Assembly: GCF_000385925.1 (NCBI RefSeq)
Contig: NC_021175.1
Coordinates: 1,962,213-2,026,212 of the forward strand
DNA from: Streptococcus cristatus AS 1.3089
GTDB taxonomy: Bacteria; Bacillota; Bacilli; Lactobacillales; Streptococcaceae
Direction of reading: 5' to 3'
DNA: 64,000 nt
This document shows positions 51,858-61,560 of the stretch, piece by piece. Every line of letters begins with the position of its first letter. Position 1 is the stretch's first letter. The notes below the pieces were generated by a model. It searched no databases. It was given only the letters and a program-made list of their open reading frames with translations, and was not told the origin of the DNA. Position numbers and translations under genes: made by a program.

Positions 51858-52416
51858 TAATTCCTTACCTGTCAAAACGCGTCTGAAAGAACTCTTTGAC
51901 GACTGGCTCTTTATCTCAGGCTACCTCATTGCTCTTTTTTTACTAGCTATAGGCTTTTACAATCTAGTTCTAGGAGGCATTCCTGCATTCACTGAAGCTC
52001 AGAGCCAACTTCTGGATTTTTCTACCTCAGTCCTTCCTCTATCTATCATCTTTGCTTGGTTAGACTATAGAAAAGGAAGTTTTGGCAAGCGTTGGGCAGG
52101 TTTACAGTTGGTTTACAAGCATAGGAGCCTTGCTCACAGCCTTTTGCGCTCTGCTATCAAGTTTTTCCCTTGGCAGCTGGGACATATGGGAGCTATCCGT
52201 AGTGCTTATCAAGCAGATACCCTGTCAATTTTCTTGTCAACATCAGCAGGGATTCTCTTCTTGATCTTTCTGCTGATGGGACTGCTCCGCAAGGACAAAC
52301 GTCATCCAGCTGATTTGCTTGCTGGAACACAAGTTCAGCTTAACAATTCAAAACGAGGCTGGGACAAAAGTCCTAGCCTCTCAATTGTTTTTGGATTGTC
52401 GAGCAAGACGCAGTGA
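51841..52416 (+). CDS. RDD family membrane protein with a repeat-encoded C-terminus
   Basis: 191 residues from the ATG at 51841 (AAGAAGG upstream). RDD domain: TM segments at about 25-47, 58-76 and 131-151, with [13 protein letters not shown] and [13 protein letters not shown] matching the family. The last ~22 residues ([20 protein letters not shown]) are encoded by repeat copy 8, which starts at 52355 and has replaced the original 3' end; the stop is created by TGG to TGA within the repeat. The authentic protein probably ended near VQLNN. Co-transcribed with the XRE gene. Transport role suggested for RDD proteins is unproven here. Confidence 0.85.
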   Translation: MKLKTDNSLPVKTRLKELFDDWLFISGYLIALFLLAIGFYNLVLGGIPAFTEAQSQLLDFSTSVLPLSIIFAWLDYRKGSFGKRWAGLQLVYKHRSLAHSLLRSAIKFFPWQLGHMGAIRSAYQADTLSIFLSTSAGILFLIFLLMGLLRKDKRHPADLLAGTQVQLNNSKRGWDKSPSLSIVFGLSSKTQ

Positions 52417-52529
52417 TTGAGTGGGCTCTACTACGCTGATTTCATCAGTTTTTACAGCCCTACTCAACTGTGCGGAGGTGGCACGACGAAATCGAATTCT
52501 AACGAATTACCGATTTCTGTCCCACTCTC
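52355..52529 (+). repeat. 175-bp interspersed stem-loop repeat, copy 8
   Basis: A full copy in the copy-1 orientation, inserted into the 3' end of the RDD gene and ending 19 bp beyond the mutL stop. Differences from other copies include CAGTGATTGAG for CAGTGGTTGAG, which makes the RDD stop codon, and GTGGCACGACG. Confidence 0.96.
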
Positions 52530-52548
52530 GTTTGATCTTCTATACAGT

Positions 52549-54495
52549 TTAGTATTTCCCTAACTCCCGCAGGCTAGTGTGATTTTCCTGAATACGGCGG
52601 AACATTTTTTCCATATCCGACTTGGTAAAGTTGACCAAGACCGGCCGGCCGTGTGGGCAGTTATAGGGATTGTCACACTGGGACAGCTGAAAGAGCAAGT
52701 CACGCGCAGAGTAGTCATCCAGACTGTGATTGGCCTTGATGGAGCGTTTGCAGCTCATCATAATGGCCAGCTCTGCCCGATATTTCTTGATGGAAACTTC
52801 CTTGGTCAGGAGAAGCATATCACACATTTCATAGATGCCGGCTTCAATCTCCTCTTCCTTGAACCAAATGGGATGCTCGCGGAGGATAAACTGATTGGCT
52901 CCGTACTCTTCTAAAAAGATGCCAGCATCTTCTAACAACTCCATCCGCTGCTTGATTCGCAACATATCATCCGCTGGAAATTCAAAGATATGAGGTACTA
53001 AGAGCTGCTGCTGGCTATTGTCCACATCCCCAATCTTCTCCCGATAATACTCATACTTGACTCGCTCTTGGGCGGCATGTTGGTCAATAATGTAAAGACC
53101 GCCCTTGCCCTGAGCAAAGAGATAGGTACCATGCATCTGGCCGAAATATTCTAACTCTGGGAAGCTTGACTTCTCTTCTTGTTCCAACTTATCCACAGCC
53201 CGCTCCAGACTAGCCTGATCTAGCTCTGGATGGTCTAGTTGGTCATGGCTGGCAGGCTTTCTCTCTGCAAATTTGACCGAAGTCGATTGTGGCAGTTCTG
53301 CTTTTTCATCTGTCGCTTCATGGACAGGCTCCGCTGATTCTTCAAAGAATAGCTGCTGCTCAGCCACCTGCGGCTTGAGGAAGAAATCATTCTGCTCCCT
53401 ATCGTAGTAGAGGCGATTTTCTTTCAGCGGAAGACTGGTCTGTTCGGGCTTAGTCGCACGCTTAACAGTTGATTTGGCTAGATTTTCCAAAGCATCCGGA
53501 ATCAGGTCTTGCTCCTTGAGACTAGTCGCAATGGCTTGTGAAATCAAGGTCATGAGTTCCCGCTCTTTAGAAATCCGCACCTCTTGCTTGGTCGGATGGA
53601 CATTGACATCGGCCAGATAGGGGTCAATCTGAATATTGATGACCGCTAGTGGAAAGCGGCCTACCATAAGCTTGCTGCCGTAGCCATCCAAAATAGCACG
53701 ATTGAGCAGGAAATTCTTGATATAACGGCCGTTGATGAGAATCGTAATATAATTACGATTTGCCCGAGTCAGCTCAGGCAGACTGACATAGCCGCTCACT
53801 TCAAAATCCAGATCTGAAGCAGAGATTTCCACCATTTTCTTGGCTGTTGCCAGACCATAGATACCCGCAATAGCCTGACGCAGATTGCCACTGCCGGCAG
53901 TCCGTGTCATTTCGCGGCCGTCACTGATAAGGGTGAAAGCCACTTCCGGATGGGCCAGACTAAGCCGATTAATCACATCAACAATATGGGACAGCTCAGC
54001 CTGCTGGCTCTTCATATACTTGAGCCGGGCTGGAGTATTGAAGAAGAGATCTTCTATCTTGATTTTCGTTCCTACCGGACTGCTGGTCGGCTCATGCTCT
54101 TCAATCTCACCGCCTTGGGCAACTAGTAGAGTCCCATGCTGGCCAGATTCAGTCGCTGTTTCAATGGTAAAACGTGAGACAGAAGCAATGGAAGGAATGG
54201 CCTCACCACGAAAACCCAGCGTCCGAATCCGAAAGAGATCCGCTTGCTTCTTGATTTTACTGGTAGCATGGCGTCGAAGGGCCAGAGGGACATCTTGGTG
54301 GTCAATGCCCTCGCCATTATCCGTCACCTGAATGCTCTTGAGTCCAGCTTCTTCGATTTCGATCGTAATCTGACTGGCACCCGCATCAATTGAGTTCTCC
54401 ACTAGCTCCTTGACCACGCTGCTAGGCCGTTCAATGACTTCACCGGCCGCAATCTGATTGGCTAGAATTTCTGGAAGTTCGATAATTTTTGACAT
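52549..54495 (-). CDS. mutL: DNA mismatch repair protein MutL (HexB)
   Basis: The GHKL ATPase that links MutS to downstream repair. 648 residues. N-terminal ATP-binding motifs: [27 protein letters not shown] and [10 protein letters not shown]. The C-terminal dimerisation domain has [11 protein letters not shown] with the endonuclease-type metal region partly changed; the distal CPHGRPV is present. A long acidic linker (about 370-450) separates them. In streptococci mutL (hexB) usually sits beside ruvA; here an XRE-RDD pair and repeat copy 8 intervene. Confidence 0.97.
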   Translation of the reverse strand: MSKIIELPEILANQIAAGEVIERPSSVVKELVENSIDAGASQITIEIEEAGLKSIQVTDNGEGIDHQDVPLALRRHATSKIKKQADLFRIRTLGFRGEAIPSIASVSRFTIETATESGQHGTLLVAQGGEIEEHEPTSSPVGTKIKIEDLFFNTPARLKYMKSQQAELSHIVDVINRLSLAHPEVAFTLISDGREMTRTAGSGNLRQAIAGIYGLATAKKMVEISASDLDFEVSGYVSLPELTRANRNYITILINGRYIKNFLLNRAILDGYGSKLMVGRFPLAVINIQIDPYLADVNVHPTKQEVRISKERELMTLISQAIATSLKEQDLIPDALENLAKSTVKRATKPEQTSLPLKENRLYYDREQNDFFLKPQVAEQQLFFEESAEPVHEATDEKAELPQSTSVKFAERKPASHDQLDHPELDQASLERAVDKLEQEEKSSFPELEYFGQMHGTYLFAQGKGGLYIIDQHAAQERVKYEYYREKIGDVDNSQQQLLVPHIFEFPADDMLRIKQRMELLEDAGIFLEEYGANQFILREHPIWFKEEEIEAGIYEMCDMLLLTKEVSIKKYRAELAIMMSCKRSIKANHSLDDYSARDLLFQLSQCDNPYNCPHGRPVLVNFTKSDMEKMFRRIQENHTSLRELGKY

Positions 54496-54569
54496 CTTGT
54501 TCTCCGTATTTGTTCTGCTATCTATTATAACACATTGGGCTCTTTCTAGCAGAAGGCAGCCTTTTCTTG

Positions 54570-54659
54570 ACCATTCTGTCCGTCAGCCAAACCATATAGA
54601 CACAAATAGCTGCCACATGGACAAAAGGGCTTGTTTTCTCTGCTTGGTTGCGGTTTAAT
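54570..54659 (+). promoter_or_regulatory. LytTR-type direct repeat and promoter of the LytTR-DUF3021 operon
   Basis: ACCATTCTG (54570-54578) and ACCATATAG (54591-54598/9) are repeated with a 21-bp period (9-mer plus 12-bp spacer), the geometry of LytTR-domain sites in streptococci. About 32 bp downstream lies a promoter, TTGTTT (54631-54636) and TTTAAT (54654-54659), 17-bp spacer. An autoregulatory site for the downstream regulator is inferred. Confidence 0.55.
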
Positions 54660-54679
54660 AAAGGTGAAAGGAGGAAGTT

Positions 54680-55120
54680 ATGAAAGTTAAGCTAAGAATC
54701 GATTCTCAAGTCTCAGAAGACTCTATCAGCATTGAGGCCCGCCTCATGACAGAAAGCATTCAGGAACTGGTCCACTTTGCTCAAGATCTAGGCAAAGTGG
54801 ACAAGATTCATGTCAAGAAAGAAGATGAAATCTATCTGCTGGACACTAAGGAAATCCACCGAATCTACACAGAAAATCGTCAGGTTCGGGTCCGAACAGC
54901 AAAAGACAGCTATCGAGCTCAACAAGCTCTTTATCAGTTGCTGCAGATCCTGCCGGACTATTTTCTGCAGATTTCTCAATCGGAGATTATCAACAGTCTA
55001 CAAATCAGCCATCTCAAGCTGACTCCAAATGGTCTGATTCAAATATTTCTGAAAAACGGCGACCAGACTTACTCGTCCCGCCGTTATCTCAAATCTATCA
55101 AAGAAAGGTTGCAATTATGA
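54680..55120 (+). CDS. LytTR-domain DNA-binding regulator
   Basis: 146 residues: an N-terminal ~45-residue region, then a stand-alone LytTR domain (VDKIHVKKEDEIYLLDTKEI ... FLQISQSEIINSLQISHLKL ... SRRYLKSIKERL). No receiver domain, so it is not a two-component regulator. The ATG follows AAAGGAGG. Its stop overlaps the start of the DUF3021 gene (ATGA). This gene pair matches LytTR regulatory systems such as HdrRM/BrsRM of S. mutans, where the membrane partner holds the regulator inactive. Confidence 0.9.
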   Translation: MKVKLRIDSQVSEDSISIEARLMTESIQELVHFAQDLGKVDKIHVKKEDEIYLLDTKEIHRIYTENRQVRVRTAKDSYRAQQALYQLLQILPDYFLQISQSEIINSLQISHLKLTPNGLIQIFLKNGDQTYSSRRYLKSIKERLQL

Positions 55121-55587
55121 AAACTCGTCTTAAAGAACTCTTTTTCGGAGGAATTGGAGGGATTTTTATCGGTCTCTTCTTATCCATGATTGTTTCTTAT
55201 TTTTACAATCCAGCTTATCTACCGCTGCACCCTGACTCGCCTATCGGCCACTTCTTTTTGAGCCAGCATGTCCATGTTTCCCTCATCATGCTCTACTGCA
55301 TGCTTATCTGGTTTATCATGGGAGCTATTTTCAGATGGAGCGGAAGCTTCTTCCAAAGAGACTGGAGCATCCTGCGCTCCATCGTCAGCCACTATGGTGT
55401 GATGATTCTGACCTTTGCACTTTTGGCAAATCTAGCCGGATTTTTCCCAAGAGAAAAAATACTCAGCCTGACACTGACTGCCGTTGGGGAATTCACCCTC
55501 ATTTATCTGATTATTTCAGGAATCATCTACTACCGCACCTACCGCAACATTCAAAAAATCAATAGCGGCTTGTCTAGCAAATCGTGA
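55117..55587 (+). CDS. DUF3021 membrane protein (partner of the LytTR regulator)
   Basis: A 156-residue polytopic protein with four TM helices (about 10-30, 49-70, 85-108, 113-137) and a C-terminal basic tail; DUF3021 family. It overlaps the LytTR gene by 4 bp (ATGA), signifying translational coupling. By analogy with S. mutans LytTR systems it probably restrains the LytTR protein at the membrane. The signal is unknown. Repeat copy 9 begins 14 bp after its stop. Confidence 0.88.
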   Translation: MKTRLKELFFGGIGGIFIGLFLSMIVSYFYNPAYLPLHPDSPIGHFFLSQHVHVSLIMLYCMLIWFIMGAIFRWSGSFFQRDWSILRSIVSHYGVMILTFALLANLAGFFPREKILSLTLTAVGEFTLIYLIISGIIYYRTYRNIQKINSGLSSKS

Positions 55588-55601
55588 GAAACACAAAGAG
55601 C

Positions 55602-55776
55602 GAGAGTGGGACAGAAATCGGTAATTCGTTAGAATTCGATTTCGTCGTCCCACCTCCGCACAGTTGAGTAGGGCTGTAAAAGCTGATGAAATCAGCCTAG
55701 TAGAGCCCACTCAACCACTGCGTCTTGCTCGACAATCCAAAGACAATTGAGAGGCTAGGACTTTTGTCCCAGCCTC
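55602..55776 (-). repeat. 175-bp interspersed stem-loop repeat, copy 9
   Basis: A full copy in the copy-2 orientation, filling the 195-bp gap between the convergent DUF3021 and mutS genes: 14 bp after one stop and 6 bp after the other. It probably provides the terminator for at least one of them. Confidence 0.96.
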
Positions 55777-55782
55777 TTGTTC

Positions 55783-58332
55783 TTACAGCTTTTTCTTGAG
55801 CTCGGCTACCGCCGCCATGACTTCCAGGGGAGTCATATTATAGATGTCCAAGTCTCGGAGTTCAGTTAGGACTGGATTTTCCGGTCCTTCTGCGAAAAGA
55901 GACATCTGCTCAGCCACTTGTGACTGCTTCGGTCTGGATGCAGCAGGAAGCTCTGAGCCTAGTCCAGTGTCCTGACTCTCCAAATGACTCAAAATGTTAT
56001 CCGCCCGCTCTAGTAATTTCTCAGGAAGTCCGGCAATCTTCGCCACATGAATTCCGTAGGACTTGTCAGCCGGACCCGGCTCAATCTTATGCAGGAAAGT
56101 CACCTGCCCGTCCTTTTCCAAGGTTGCCACATGGACATTTTCCAAATGCTCCAAGCTATTCTCTAAGGCTGTCAGCTCGTGATAGTGGGTAGCAAAGAGG
56201 GTTTTGGCCCCAGTATAGTGATGAATATGCTCGATAATAGCCTGAGCCAAGGCCATCCCATCGTAAGTAGCCGTCCCACGGCCCAGCTCATCAAAGAGAA
56301 TGAGCGAACGCTCGCTGGCCTGTCGAATGGCCCGATTGGCCTCCATCATCTCCACCATAAAGGTGGACTGGCCGGACACCAAATCATCCGCTGCACCGAT
56401 GCGAGTGAAAATCGCGTCGAATAGTGGCAGACTGGCAGACTGAGCGGGCACATAAGATCCCATCTGTGCCATGATGACGATGATTGCCAGCTGGCGCATA
56501 TAAGTCGATTTCCCGCTCATATTAGGCCCAGTAATCAGCTGGATGTCTGTTTCCTGATCCAGCAGAATACTATTTGGAATGTAGCTTTGGGCACCCATGA
56601 CCTTTTCTACGACAGGATGGCGGCCTTTTTCAATCTGCAGACGGCGCTCCGCAGTAAAGACAGGGCGCACCAAATGCTGCTGTTCTGCCACCGCAGCAAA
56701 GCTCTGCAGGACATCCACAGCTGCCAGCGTTTGTGCCAAGGCCTGCAAGCGCTGGATATATTTGCCAACTTCCTCGCGAATCCGCATGAAAATCTCGTAT
56801 TCCAAGTTGGCAGATTTTTCACGCGCCTCCAACATCTCTCCCTCAATTCGGGCCAGCTCCTCCGTTCCGAAACGCTCCGAATTTTTCAGGGTCGCCTTGC
56901 GGAAGAAATGACTGGGCACATGAGCCAGCTGGGAATTGGTCACGTGGAAATAGTAACCATCTTTTTTGTTGTAATCAATCTTTAGATTGCTGATGCCGCT
57001 GTTGGCACGTTCTTTGACTTCCAGCTCTGCAATCCAGCCGGTCCCCTCCCTCAGCACAAGTCGATACTGATCCAAAGTCTCATCAAAACCGGTCCGAATG
57101 ATATTGCCCTCGGTGATGACATGGGGCGCATCCGGTGAAATAGCTGAGCTAATCAAGCCCGCCAACTCTGGAATAGGATCCAAGCCCTCAATCAAAGGCA
57201 CTAGATGCGGGCTGCCAATCCCTTGCAGAATAGCCTTAATCTGAGGCACATTGCCCAGGGTAGCTGCCAGCTGCAGCAGATCCTTGGGATTGGTCTTACC
57301 AAAAGAAACTCGACTAGCCAGCCGCTCGATATCATAGACTCCCTTGAGGCTCTCCGTCAAATCACTCCGCTCAAAGAAATGATCCAGAAAAACCTCGACG
57401 ACATTCTGCCGCTGGATAATTCGCGCTTCATCAATCAGCGGACGCTGAATCCAAGAGCGCAGCATACGTCCGCCCATGGCCGTCTTGGTCTCGTCCATCA
57501 GCCAATAAAGACTGCCGTGCTTCTTGCCTGAGCGAGCATTTTCCGTCAAATCCAGACTCGCCTTAGTAGCATAATCCATTTGCAGAAAGTCCTTGATTTC
57601 ATAATGCTGAACCTTCTTCAAATGGCTGAGCTCCCTCATCTGGGTCCGGTGCACGTACTCCAGCAGTTTCCCCGCTGCCTGACGTTCCATCGGAGACAGC
57701 TCCTCGTCCAGCAACTGGACATCGTCCAAGGCTGTCTGTACATAGGACAGTAAAAGGTTCATCTGTCCAGCCAAGACCTGCTCCTCACCTTCTGGCAAGG
57801 CATAGCCCAGCACCACTTCCCTAGCTTTCAAATTGCGGATTTCCCCGCAGACCAAGGCAAAGTCCTCTAAACTAGTCACCTGAAACTCACCAGTCACCAA
57901 GTCCATATAAGCTAGACCATAGAGACCATCTGAGTAATCCAGAGCCACCAGAAAGTTATTAGCAGAGTCGGGCTTATTGGAGTCCACCACCGTCCCCGGC
58001 GTGATAACCTGAACGACCTCCCGCTTAACAACTCCCTTGGCTTCCTTGGGATCTTCCATCTGCTCCGCAATCGCTACCTTATAGCCTGATTCGACCAAAA
58101 CATCAATATACTGCTGTGCCGAATGATAGGGAACTCCAGCCATGGGAACAGGATTTTCTGCATTTTTATTTCGGCTGGTGAGAGAAATCTCTAAAATCTG
58201 GGCGGCATTGACCGCATCATCATAAAACAACTCATAGAAATCTCCCATCCTAAAGAGCAGAAAAGCATCTGGATAGTCCTTTTTGATATCCAAATACTGC
58301 TGCATACCGGGTGATAATTTTTCTGCTGCCAT
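55783..58332 (-). CDS. mutS: DNA mismatch repair protein MutS (HexA)
   Basis: The mismatch-binding ATPase. 849 residues from the ATG at 58332 (AAAGGA 6 bp upstream). The mismatch-contact motif FYELFYDDA (F-x-E) is near the N-terminus (RMGDFYELF), Walker [11 protein letters not shown] in the C-terminal third, Walker [12 protein letters not shown] and ATHYHEL. The C-terminal tail is complete. It lies 72 bp downstream of argR on the same strand, a conserved argR-mutS order in streptococci. Confidence 0.98.
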   Translation of the reverse strand: MAAEKLSPGMQQYLDIKKDYPDAFLLFRMGDFYELFYDDAVNAAQILEISLTSRNKNAENPVPMAGVPYHSAQQYIDVLVESGYKVAIAEQMEDPKEAKGVVKREVVQVITPGTVVDSNKPDSANNFLVALDYSDGLYGLAYMDLVTGEFQVTSLEDFALVCGEIRNLKAREVVLGYALPEGEEQVLAGQMNLLLSYVQTALDDVQLLDEELSPMERQAAGKLLEYVHRTQMRELSHLKKVQHYEIKDFLQMDYATKASLDLTENARSGKKHGSLYWLMDETKTAMGGRMLRSWIQRPLIDEARIIQRQNVVEVFLDHFFERSDLTESLKGVYDIERLASRVSFGKTNPKDLLQLAATLGNVPQIKAILQGIGSPHLVPLIEGLDPIPELAGLISSAISPDAPHVITEGNIIRTGFDETLDQYRLVLREGTGWIAELEVKERANSGISNLKIDYNKKDGYYFHVTNSQLAHVPSHFFRKATLKNSERFGTEELARIEGEMLEAREKSANLEYEIFMRIREEVGKYIQRLQALAQTLAAVDVLQSFAAVAEQQHLVRPVFTAERRLQIEKGRHPVVEKVMGAQSYIPNSILLDQETDIQLITGPNMSGKSTYMRQLAIIVIMAQMGSYVPAQSASLPLFDAIFTRIGAADDLVSGQSTFMVEMMEANRAIRQASERSLILFDELGRGTATYDGMALAQAIIEHIHHYTGAKTLFATHYHELTALENSLEHLENVHVATLEKDGQVTFLHKIEPGPADKSYGIHVAKIAGLPEKLLERADNILSHLESQDTGLGSELPAASRPKQSQVAEQMSLFAEGPENPVLTELRDLDIYNMTPLEVMAAVAELKKKL

Positions 58333-58404
58333 TTTTATCCTTTCTAAAAACAAACGAGGTCAGGACTTCCGTCTCAAACCTCTCCGTCAATTCTAAGCTT
58401 TTGG

Positions 58405-58845
58405 CTATTCCATGCCTTCTTTGACACTCGTCTCGATTTCTCTAGCGGCATCCTGATCCCGGCAAATCACCAGCAAGGTATTGGCCCCTGCAACGGTTCC
58501 TAAAATCCGACTATCCAGCGAACCATCTACCACATTTGCCAAGACCGTCGCTTCGCCCAGTCCTGTACGGAAAACCAGCGTAAACTCTGCTCGAGAAACA
58601 GCCTGAACATGACTGGCCAAAAATTCAGCTAAGTCCAGCTCTTCTGCTTCGTGGGCCAGCACATAATAGACTTGACCGTCCTTTTTCAACTTGGCCAAAC
58701 CAATCTCCCTTAGATCACGCGAGAGGGTTGTCTGGGTCACAAAAATCCCCTCGTCTTCCAATCTTTTTTGAATATCCTTTTGTGTTCCTAACTTTTCTTC
58801 CTTGATCATCATTCTGACAAGTTGATGACGCTCGCTCTTTCTCAT
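58405..58845 (-). CDS. argR: ArgR-family transcriptional regulator
   Basis: 146 residues from the ATG at 58845 (GAGG 6 bp upstream; a Met 4 codons earlier lacks a site). N-terminal winged helix (QKDIQKRLEDEGIFVTQTTLSRDL, partly quoted) and C-terminal hexamerisation/arginine-binding domain (LANVVDGSLDSRILGTVAGANTLLVICRD, partly quoted) with GTVAG(A/D)NT. Streptococci have several ArgR paralogues; this copy is divergent from argS. An ARG-box-like sequence lies just upstream. Confidence 0.93.
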   Translation of the reverse strand: MRKSERHQLVRMMIKEEKLGTQKDIQKRLEDEGIFVTQTTLSRDLREIGLAKLKKDGQVYYVLAHEAEELDLAEFLASHVQAVSRAEFTLVFRTGLGEATVLANVVDGSLDSRILGTVAGANTLLVICRDQDAAREIETSVKEGME

Positions 58846-58860
58846 ACTCGACCTCATTGA

Positions 58861-58943
58861 CTGAATATTTATACTCTCAATTATATCAAAAAATCTATCT
58901 TATACCAAAAAAATTGAAGATTCCTCATAAAATGTGATAGAAT
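58861..58943. promoter_or_regulatory. argR-argS divergent control region
   Basis: CTGAATATTTATAC (58861-58874) resembles an ARG box (TGAATATTTATTCA-like). For argS, TTGAAG (58914-58919) and TAGAAT (58938-58943) have an 18-bp spacer, and an AAAGGAGC ribosome site precedes the ATG at 58971. Control of argS by ArgR is possible but only inferred. Confidence 0.55.
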
Positions 58944-58970
58944 AGTAACAAAAGACCCAAAGGAGCAAAT

Positions 58971-60659
58971 ATGGATAATAAACAATTAATCGCTAGCGAA
59001 TTGGCCAAAGTTATTGACAGCTTGGACCAAACAGCTATCTCTAACCTACTAGAACAGCCGAAAAGTTCCGATCTTGGAGACATTGCCTTCCCAGCTTTCT
59101 CACTTGCTAAAGTAGAACGCAAGGCTCCTCAAGCTATCGCTGCGGATATCGCTGAAAAGATTGACCCAAGTCATTTTGAAAAAGTTGTCGCAACTGGACC
59201 TTATGTCAACTTCTTCCTCAACAAAGCTAAAATCTCTGATCAAGTCATCAAAGAAGTCATCAAAGAAGGCGCTGACTATGGGCAACAGAACGAAGGTAAT
59301 GGCGGAAATATCACAATTGACCTTTCCAGCCCTAACATTGCAAAACCTTTCTCTGTCGGTCACTTGCGTTCGACTGTTATCGGAGATGCTCTTTCTAATA
59401 TCTTCCGCAAGATGGGCTACAATACCATCAAGATCAACCACTTAGGTGACTGGGGCAAGCAATTCGGTCTCCTCATGGTTGCCTACAAGAAATGGGGCAA
59501 CAAGGAAGCTGTTGAAGCCAACCCAATCGATGAACTCTTGCAACTTTACGTCCGCATCAATGCTGAAATCGAAAACGATCCAGCCTTGGACGACGAAGGC
59601 CGCCTCTGGTTCAAGAAACTGGAAGATGGCGATCCAGAAGCAACAGAACTCTGGCAATGGTTCCGTGACGAAAGTCTTGTTGAATTTAACCGCATCTATG
59701 AATTGCTCAGCGTTGAATTCGATAGCTTAAACGGAGAAGCCTTCTACAATGACAAGATGGACGAGGCCGTGAAAATTCTGGAAGACAAGGGTCTCCTGAA
59801 AGAATCAAAAGGCGCTAGCATTGTGGACTTGGACGATGTCAACCTCCCACCAGCTATGATTAAAAAATCAGACGGTGCTACACTTTACATCACCCGCGAT
59901 ATTGCCACTGCTATGTACCGTGCGCGCACTTACAACTTCGTCAAGAACGTTTATGTCGTTGGTCAAGAACAATCAAACCACTTCCGTCAGCTCAAAGCTG
60001 TCCTTAAGAAAATGGGATTTGACTGGAGCGATGACATGATCCACGTGGACTTTGGGCTGGTTACGAAGAATCGCCAAAAACTTTCAACACGTAAAGGAAA
60101 CATCATCCTTCTGGAACCGACTCTGCAAGAAGCAATCAGCCGTGCAAAAGCTCAAATTGAAGAGAAAAATCCAAATCTGGAAAACAAAGAAGCTGTTGCC
60201 CATGCAGTTGGTGTCGGAGCCGTTAAATTCTACGACCTTAAGACTGACCGCCGCAATGGTTATGACTTTGATTTGGAAGCGATGGTTTCCTTTGAAGGTG
60301 AAACTGGACCTTATGTGCAATATGCCTACGCGCGTATCCAGTCTATCCTGCGCAAAGCAGACTTCAAGCCAAGTCTTGATGCCAACTACAACCTCAACGA
60401 TGCTGAAAGCTGGGAAATTATCAAACTGCTCCAAGACTTCGCTCGCGTAGTTAAACGTGCAGCTGATAACTTTGAGCCATCTCTGATTGCCAAATACGCG
60501 ATCAGCCTAGCTCAAGCCTTCAATAAATACTATGCTCACACTCGCATCTTGGACGAAACTCCTGAACGCGATAGCCGTCTAGCTCTTAGCTACACCACTG
60601 CTGTTGTACTGAAGGAAGCTCTCCGCATGCTTGGTGTAGAAGCTCCAGAAAAAATGTAA
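58971..60659 (+). CDS. argS: arginyl-tRNA synthetase
   Basis: Class I synthetase charging tRNA-Arg. 562 residues. The HIGH-like signature is [16 protein letters not shown] (HLR form), and the KMSKS counterpart is the KLSTRKGN segment. The N-terminal Add-1 domain and C-terminal DALR anticodon-binding domain ([13 protein letters not shown] ... HTRILDE) are present. Start ATG with AAGGAGC 5 bp upstream. Divergent from argR. Confidence 0.97.
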   Translation: MDNKQLIASELAKVIDSLDQTAISNLLEQPKSSDLGDIAFPAFSLAKVERKAPQAIAADIAEKIDPSHFEKVVATGPYVNFFLNKAKISDQVIKEVIKEGADYGQQNEGNGGNITIDLSSPNIAKPFSVGHLRSTVIGDALSNIFRKMGYNTIKINHLGDWGKQFGLLMVAYKKWGNKEAVEANPIDELLQLYVRINAEIENDPALDDEGRLWFKKLEDGDPEATELWQWFRDESLVEFNRIYELLSVEFDSLNGEAFYNDKMDEAVKILEDKGLLKESKGASIVDLDDVNLPPAMIKKSDGATLYITRDIATAMYRARTYNFVKNVYVVGQEQSNHFRQLKAVLKKMGFDWSDDMIHVDFGLVTKNRQKLSTRKGNIILLEPTLQEAISRAKAQIEEKNPNLENKEAVAHAVGVGAVKFYDLKTDRRNGYDFDLEAMVSFEGETGPYVQYAYARIQSILRKADFKPSLDANYNLNDAESWEIIKLLQDFARVVKRAADNFEPSLIAKYAISLAQAFNKYYAHTRILDETPERDSRLALSYTTAVVLKEALRMLGVEAPEKM

Positions 60660-60667
60660 CCCTACAC

Positions 60668-60690
60668 AAACCTTCCAGTTTTGGGAGGTT
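60668..60690 (+). terminator. terminator of argS
   Basis: AACCTTCC and GGGAGGTT arms around AGTTTT followed by TTCTT. It begins about 9 bp beyond the argS stop and leads into the small membrane-protein gene, so it may be partial. Confidence 0.55.
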
Positions 60691-60710
60691 TTCTTAGGAA
60701 GAGATATTTT

Positions 60711-60974
60711 ATGAATGAAACTGCTTATATTTTAGTTGTCCTTAGCTTGGTCATTCTCTTTTTATACAACAAAAGAGAAAAGGTAAAGTTGCAGATTTTG
60801 CTGCAGCAGGAACTCCTAAAAAGTGATCATTTTCGACAAGCACTCCAAGAAAAAATGGCCACTAGTGAAAATCAAAATGACCTTATTGCTTACGTTAACA
60901 AAAACTACCGTTTAGGAATTTTATATTCAAAAGAGCTGGTCGAAACTATCGCCGGCGAGCAAGCAAAACAATAA
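60711..60974 (+). CDS. small single-pass membrane protein (87 aa)
   Basis: 87 residues from the ATG at 60711 (AGGAAGAG upstream). One N-terminal TM (about 5-22, YILVVLSLVILFLYN) followed by a charged cytoplasmic helical domain (KVKLQILLQQELLKSDHFRQ...). No recognised domain. It may be co-transcribed with argS through a weak terminator. A strong terminator follows. The call as a real gene rests on the ribosome site, codon usage and protein-like composition. Confidence 0.7.
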   Translation: MNETAYILVVLSLVILFLYNKREKVKLQILLQQELLKSDHFRQALQEKMATSENQNDLIAYVNKNYRLGILYSKELVETIAGEQAKQ

Positions 60975-60981
60975 TACAAGC

Positions 60982-61023
60982 AAAAGCCGCTCGATCAACA
61001 ACTGTTGACTGAACGGCTTTTTT
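60982..61023. terminator. bidirectional terminator, small membrane protein / nrdI
   Basis: AAAAGCCG (60982-60989) pairs with CGGCTTTT (61014-61021); inside, TCAACA and TGTTGA make a second stem. T-run on plus, A-run giving T on minus. Serves both convergent genes. Confidence 0.85.
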
Positions 61024-61025
61024 AT

Positions 61026-61487
61026 TTATTCTTTTATTTCATACAATTCTTCAATAATGCCAGCGACCTTTTTGATATCACCCAACATGCCACGCATTTC
61101 AAAATCAGCTAAAACTGGGAAACCGAAACGTTGGCTGTACTGCTTAGCGGTCAGACAGTATTGATTGTTAAAATTACGGTTGCCACTTCCGACAACTCCA
61201 AAACACTTGCTAGCATTTTGCCCATAGGCAATAAAATCGGCTACATCCGTCGTGAGAATTTCGACATCCCCATTATCCAGACCATTGCCACCTTCCAGAT
61301 AGGTCGGTAAAAAGGCGATGAAAGGGTTGGTCATTTCAAAGAAAGGTCGCCCCTCTTTAACCAAATCTTTGATGTGGATTTTTTCAATCTCTAGACTGGG
61401 ATGCTGCTCTAACAAATAATCACTCAAACGACGGACAAAACTCTCTGTATTGCCGCTCAAGCTGATATAGACTAAGGAAACTCTCAT
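61026..61487 (-). CDS. nrdI: NrdI-like flavodoxin
   Basis: A 153-residue flavoprotein of the NrdI family, which activates the manganese class Ib ribonucleotide reductase. The FMN phosphate loop is YISLSGNTESFVRRL, and the NrdI motif VVGSGNRNFNNQYCLTA (about 98-114) is clear. It is isolated: no nrdE, nrdF or nrdH lies nearby in this window. Streptococci often have more than one NrdI, so this may be the stand-alone paralogue. Confidence 0.88.
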   Translation of the reverse strand: MRVSLVYISLSGNTESFVRRLSDYLLEQHPSLEIEKIHIKDLVKEGRPFFEMTNPFIAFLPTYLEGGNGLDNGDVEILTTDVADFIAYGQNASKCFGVVGSGNRNFNNQYCLTAKQYSQRFGFPVLADFEMRGMLGDIKKVAGIIEELYEIKE

Positions 61488-61560
61488 ACTTGCTCCATTC
61501 TAAAAAATAACATTTATCTGCCCATCTAGATTGTAGCAGGTAAATGTTATTTGTCAAATC

